Assembly (NCBI RefSeq): GCF_001968985.1
Contig: NZ_MOEN01000009.1
Location: 1-60,093, forward strand
Direction of reading: 5' to 3'
Length of the DNA: 60,093 bases
Source of the DNA: Desulfurobacterium indicum
GTDB lineage: Bacteria; Aquificota; Aquificia; Desulfurobacteriales; Desulfurobacteriaceae
Part shown: piece after piece, positions 57,195 to 60,093 of the stretch
How the letters are laid out: each line of letters starts with the position of its first letter
Position numbering within the stretch: position 1 is the first letter of the stretch
The notes under the pieces: model-generated
What the model was told of the DNA's origin: nothing
Database searches by the model: none
Seen by the model: the letters and a program-made list of their open reading frames with translations, nothing else
Position numbers and translations under genes: made by a program

Positions 57195-58490
57195 ATGGAA
57201 AAGCAGAAAGAAAAAAGAGTTCTGGTAGATTTAAAAAACATAAGCCATATGTATAAAGGAAGGGAGAAATCTTTCTATGCATTAAAAAATATAAATCTTA
57301 AGCTTTATGAAGATGAATTTGTTTGTCTGGTAGGGGCTTCTGGTAGTGGGAAAAGTACCCTTTTAAGGATTATAACAGGCCTTCAGAAACCTACCGAAGG
57401 TGAGGTTTTATATAAGGGAAAGCCGCTTAAAGGTGTTAATCCTGATGCTACAATTGTTTTCCAGACGTTTGCCCTGTTTCCCTGGTTAACAGTTCTTGAA
57501 AATGTTGAAATTGCCCTTAAAGCTCGCGGTATTCCGAAAAAGATAAGAGTTCCAATTGCCCTTGAGTTGATTGATAGAGTGGGACTTGATGGTTTTGAGA
57601 CAGCGTATCCCCGTGAACTTTCCGGCGGTATGCGTCAAAAGGTTGGAATAGCAAGGGCTATAGCCCTTGAGCCTGAACTTTTATGTCTTGATGAACCATT
57701 TTCTGCCCTTGATGTCTTGAGCGCTGAAGCGATAAGGGGAGAGCTTTTGGAACTCTGGATAGAAGGGAAACTTCCCACAAAAACGATTTTGATGGTTACC
57801 CATAATATTGAAGAGGCTGTTTTTATGGCAGATAGAATTGTGGTAATGGATAAAAATCCTGGGAGAATTATTGCAGAACTTGAAGTAAACCTGCCCCATC
57901 CGAGAGATAGAAAATCTCAGGAATTTATAAACATAGTTGATAAAGTTTATTCTATTCTTGCGGGTAAAGTTGTTGAGGAATTACACACATTCGCTCAGGC
58001 GAAAAAACCGGGTAAGTTTATCCTTCCTGATGTTGATATCTCTGATCTTATAGGTCTTATAGAGTATCTTGATGAAAAAGCAGAAAAAAGGTATGACATA
58101 TATAAACTTGCAGATGAGCTAAATATTGGTTCTGAAAAACTTTTAAATCTTATTGAAGCTGCGGAACTTTTAAAGTTTGTTGAAGTTAAAGATGGAGATG
58201 TTATTTTGACACCCCTTGGTGAAACGTTTTCTCAGGCAAGTATTCTTGTGAGAAAAGAGATGTTTGCCGTAGCTGTCAAGAAACTTCCTATATTCCAGTG
58301 GCTTATTAATATTTTAAAGTCTGCAGACAACAAAGCTTTAAAATGGGATGTTTTAGTTGCTTCTCTTTCTCTTGAAATGCCTGAAGAGGAAGCAGAAAGG
58401 CAACTGGAAATTCTTATCAAGTGGGGAAGATACGCGGAGATCATAGCTTACGATGATGAAAATGAGCTAATAATCCTTGAAAATGGATAA
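57195..58490 (+). CDS. NitT/TauT-type ABC ATPase with AAA-associated C-terminal domain
   Basis: 431 residues. The ABC domain (1-270) has Walker A GASGSGKST, Q-loop FQTFALFPWLTV, signature LSGGMRQKVGIARA, Walker B LLCLDEPFSALD and switch VTHNIEEAVF. A ~150-residue C-terminal extension (about 285-431), beginning ILPDVDISDLIGLIEYLDE and containing a winged-helix-like segment, corresponds to the AAA_assoc_C domain (PF09821), probably regulatory. ATG 57195 follows GGAG. It is paired with the fused permease upstream. Confidence 0.9.
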   Translation: MEKQKEKRVLVDLKNISHMYKGREKSFYALKNINLKLYEDEFVCLVGASGSGKSTLLRIITGLQKPTEGEVLYKGKPLKGVNPDATIVFQTFALFPWLTVLENVEIALKARGIPKKIRVPIALELIDRVGLDGFETAYPRELSGGMRQKVGIARAIALEPELLCLDEPFSALDVLSAEAIRGELLELWIEGKLPTKTILMVTHNIEEAVFMADRIVVMDKNPGRIIAELEVNLPHPRDRKSQEFINIVDKVYSILAGKVVEELHTFAQAKKPGKFILPDVDISDLIGLIEYLDEKAEKRYDIYKLADELNIGSEKLLNLIEAAELLKFVEVKDGDVILTPLGETFSQASILVRKEMFAVAVKKLPIFQWLINILKSADNKALKWDVLVASLSLEMPEEEAERQLEILIKWGRYAEIIAYDDENELIILENG

Positions 58491-58493
58491 TAA

Positions 58494-58518
58494 GGCGGCA
58501 AAGCGCCGCCCGCTTTAT
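58494..58518. terminator. Hairpin between the convergent ATPase and peroxidase genes
   Basis: GGCGGC and GCCGCC stem with an AAAGC loop, followed by CGCTTTATTT on the plus strand; it could serve both convergent genes. Confidence 0.6.
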
Positions 58519-59629
58519 TTAACAGTTTCTGTCATTACAGGGAGAACGCGAGGCTCCATCGGTATGTGGCCAGTAAGAGATTCAAGGAACCTGGTGATTT
58601 CATAAGTTTGCTTTCTTGTAAGGTTTTTCTTTAGCATTTTCTTTGCCATTATTCTTACCGCTTCAGATAGGTCTTTAACAGAACCATCGTGGAAGTATGG
58701 AGCTGTTAGAGCTACGTTGCGTAGCTGTGCCGTTCTAAATTTATACATATCTGCCGGATTTTTGGTTACGTTGTATCTTCCCTTATCATTGTTAATATGG
58801 AATTTGTGGAACATTCCGTCGGAAAGAACGGGCCCCCTGTGGCAAGAGACACATCCTAAGTCAACAAAAAGTTTCATGCCTTTTATTTGTGTTTTGGTAA
58901 GTGCAGTTTTATCTCCAGCTAAGTATCTATCAAACGGTGAATTTGGTGTGATAAGCGTTCTTTCGTAAGCAGCTATGGCTTTAGCTACGTTATCGAATGT
59001 TATCGGATTTCTTTCTCCTGGAAATGCCTTTTTAAACAATTCTACATAGTCAGGTAGCTGCTTTAATCTTTCTACTACCATTTTTGGTGTTGCGTTCATC
59101 TCCACGTGTGCTGTCAACGGTCCTTTAGCCTGTTCTTCAAGAGTTGCGGCTCTTCCATCCCAGAACTGAACTTTTAAGAAAGCTGCGTTGAATACGGTTG
59201 GAGCGTTTCTCGGGCCATGTTGCCATTTGTCACCTATTGACGTTTTCTGGTTATCATCACCGCCTATTGAAAGATTATGGCACGTATTACAGGATATAAG
59301 TTCACTTCTTGAAAGTCTGGGATCAAAATAAAGTCTTTTTCCGAGCTCTATCTTAGCTGCTGTCATTGGATTATTGGCAGGAATCGGTGGCGTTGTTGGA
59401 AGAATTTCGAAAAACCTTGTATATTTGTTAGTTCCTGGCGGTGTAGTGTTTTTGCTAAGATTAGGTTTTCTTCCGAAAAGTTCTTCTGCCGCCTTCCCAA
59501 ATTGTAGCCCTTTAGGCATTACACCGTTTGCAACGAGCTCTCTTGCTCTTGTTACAAGTTCTTCCGGTGTCTTGAATTTTTCAAGAAGTGTTTCTTTTGA
59601 TGGAGCAATTTTACCGTGACATTGTGAAC
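58515..59629 (-). pseudogene. Multi-haem cytochrome c peroxidase, 5' end removed by an IS
   Basis: Periplasmic peroxidase of the CcpA/MauG family that reduces hydrogen peroxide. The remaining 370 codons hold CNTCH (about residue 120), PTVFNAAFLKVQFWDGRA, and CVSCH (about residue 265), plus ligand segments and a final FLESLTGHIP. The sequence begins at the IS with (x)GT-TCA-CAA-TGT-CAC, i.e. xSQCHG: if the lost base was T, this was CSQCH, a third, N-terminal haem site with a possible Met ligand (VMPKGL) downstream. The signal peptide and first haem Cys are gone, so an exported enzyme cannot be made from this fragment. An apparent longer minus frame to 59783 merely reads into the IS. Confidence 0.88.
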
Positions 59630-59655
59630 GGTAGTGTACGATATTTTGTGTAAGC
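59630..59655 (+). repeat. Left terminal inverted repeat of the IS
   Basis: Positions 59630-59655 align with the reverse complement of about 52-77 at roughly 19 of 26 positions, including the shared TTTTGTGTAA core. It starts exactly where the peroxidase frame is interrupted. Confidence 0.8.
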
Positions 59656-59671
59656 TTGAGAAATGGGATAA

Positions 59672-59710
59672 CCTCCTGGGGAACACCCCACAAATACCAA
59701 CCCCAGGAGG
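59672..59710 (+). promoter_or_regulatory. Hairpin that sequesters the transposase ribosome site
   Basis: CCTCCTGGGG (59672-59681) is an exact reverse complement of CCCCAGGAGG (59701-59710), 19 bases apart. The right arm contains the AGGAGG Shine-Dalgarno sequence of the transposase, five bases before its ATG. A transcript entering from outside the element would fold and hide the ribosome site; one starting between the arms would not. Confidence 0.78.
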
Positions 59711-59715
59711 CAAAA

Positions 59716-60093
59716 ATGGAACTACAGAAGATTTTACCAGACCTAGTTAAGGAAGTGGTAAAGCAAACCTTAGAGTCAATCATGACGGCTGAAAGAGAAG
59801 TGTTTCTTAAAGAACATGGAGGAACAAAGAACGGCTTTTACGTTAGAAACTTAGATACTGTTATCGGTAAGCTTGAAAATCTGAGAATTCCAAGAGATAG
59901 AGAGGGAAAATTCAGAACAAAGTTGATAGAACCTTATAGAAGAAGAGATATCAATCTTGAAGACTTAATACTTGGGATGTTTGCCTCTGGTATGAGTGCA
60001 AGAGCAGTAGCCCAGGCTCTTGAAAGCGTGTTTGAACTTAAATACTCACCCTCAACCATAAGCAAAATATCGCAGGTAACCTTAGAGGAAATA
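59716..60093 (+). CDS. IS256/Mutator-family transposase, N-terminal part
   Basis: The first 126 codons of a DDE transposase. It shows the family N-terminal pattern: GGTKNGFYVRNLDTVIG, the segment LRIPRDREGKFRTKLIEPYR, then DLILGMFASGMSARAVAQAL and SPSTISKISQ (helix-turn-helix). The catalytic DDE residues lie beyond the window. Strong AGGAGG, subject to the hairpin upstream. Confidence 0.95.
   Translation, partial: MELQKILPDLVKEVVKQTLESIMTAEREVFLKEHGGTKNGFYVRNLDTVIGKLENLRIPRDREGKFRTKLIEPYRRRDINLEDLILGMFASGMSARAVAQALESVFELKYSPSTISKISQVTLEEI

Larger units (their letters stand above)
59630..60093 (+). mobile_element. IS256-family insertion sequence, left end (continues past window)
   Basis: The element begins with GGTAGTGTACGATATTTTGT at the break point in the peroxidase gene and contains a transposase gene from 59716 that runs off the window. 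Its left repeat matches, imperfectly, the right repeat at the other edge of the window. IS256-family elements usually produce 8-9 bp target duplications. Because the other end is outside the window, the duplication cannot be checked here. Confidence 0.9.

Noticed and set aside
59630-59783. Longer peroxidase frame to 59783 with its own start codon
   Set aside because: The extra 50 codons translate the IS end and the antisense of the transposase start; they contain no signal peptide.

Overview
The window looks like a chromosomal piece of a thermophilic, Gram-negative, anaerobic bacterium of the Aquificota, most likely the Desulfurobacteriaceae (a Desulfurobacterium/Thermovibrio relative). The reasons are a complete V/A-type ATP synthase operon, an archaeal-type methionine adenosyltransferase, an outer membrane (LptD, O-antigen genes, periplasmic c-type peroxidase), very tight gene packing with many 1-8 bp overlaps, frequent TTG/GTG starts and AT-rich, purine-biased codons. 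The assignment is inferred from gene content and style; no 16S gene is present.

Layout. Both edges lie in IS256-type insertion sequences in the same orientation. The left edge (1-77) is the right end of one copy, which interrupts a gene after nine signal-peptide-like codons. The right edge (59630-60093) is the left end of another copy, which interrupts a multi-haem cytochrome c peroxidase inside its first CXXCH motif. Between them: (a) 266-3568, minus strand: dapC-like, exbD, tsaE, eno; (b) 3646-6477, minus: ychF, thiL, uppP; (c) 6602-9850, plus: phoH, pgpH-like, DUF2905; (d) 10289-13507: single-chain carB, then two small unknown genes and pgeF; (e) 14897-29487, minus: a long run glmS-purU-radA-V/A-ATPase (H/G, C, I, K, F, E, A, B, D) followed by an unrecognised 588-residue protein and an orphan oligopeptide ABC ATPase; (f) 29590-35946, plus: archaeal-type metK, then an O-antigen/dTDP-rhamnose cluster (rmlA, polymerase/ligase-like protein, rmlC, rmlB, initiating sugar-phosphate transferase) without rmlD; (g) 35949-40135, minus: DUF2148, corA, a beta-CASP nuclease and a possible actin-fold protein; (h) a small PATAN-like protein; (i) 40841-47938, minus: lptD, DUF6485, SLC12-like transporter, der, argD; (j) 48088-50483, plus: phasin-like, UbiB-type kinase, SPOUT methyltransferase; (k) 50528-55356: livJ-livH-livM-livG-livF; (l) 55493-58490: a fused NitT/TauT-type permease and its ATPase, without a binding protein.

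How it fits together. The window is mostly core metabolism and envelope: glycolysis (eno), amino-acid and pyrimidine precursors (dapC, argD, carB), cell-wall precursors (glmS, uppP), LPS export and O-antigen, tRNA/ribosome maturation (tsaE, der, ychF, SPOUT) and energy conservation (V/A ATPase). No phage, CRISPR, toxin or obvious defence island is visible. The least-explained parts are the 588-residue protein at 15837-17603, the 486-residue protein paired with the beta-CASP nuclease at 35949-38644, the two small overlapping genes at 13504-14260 and the two IS junctions. I saw no tRNA or rRNA genes.
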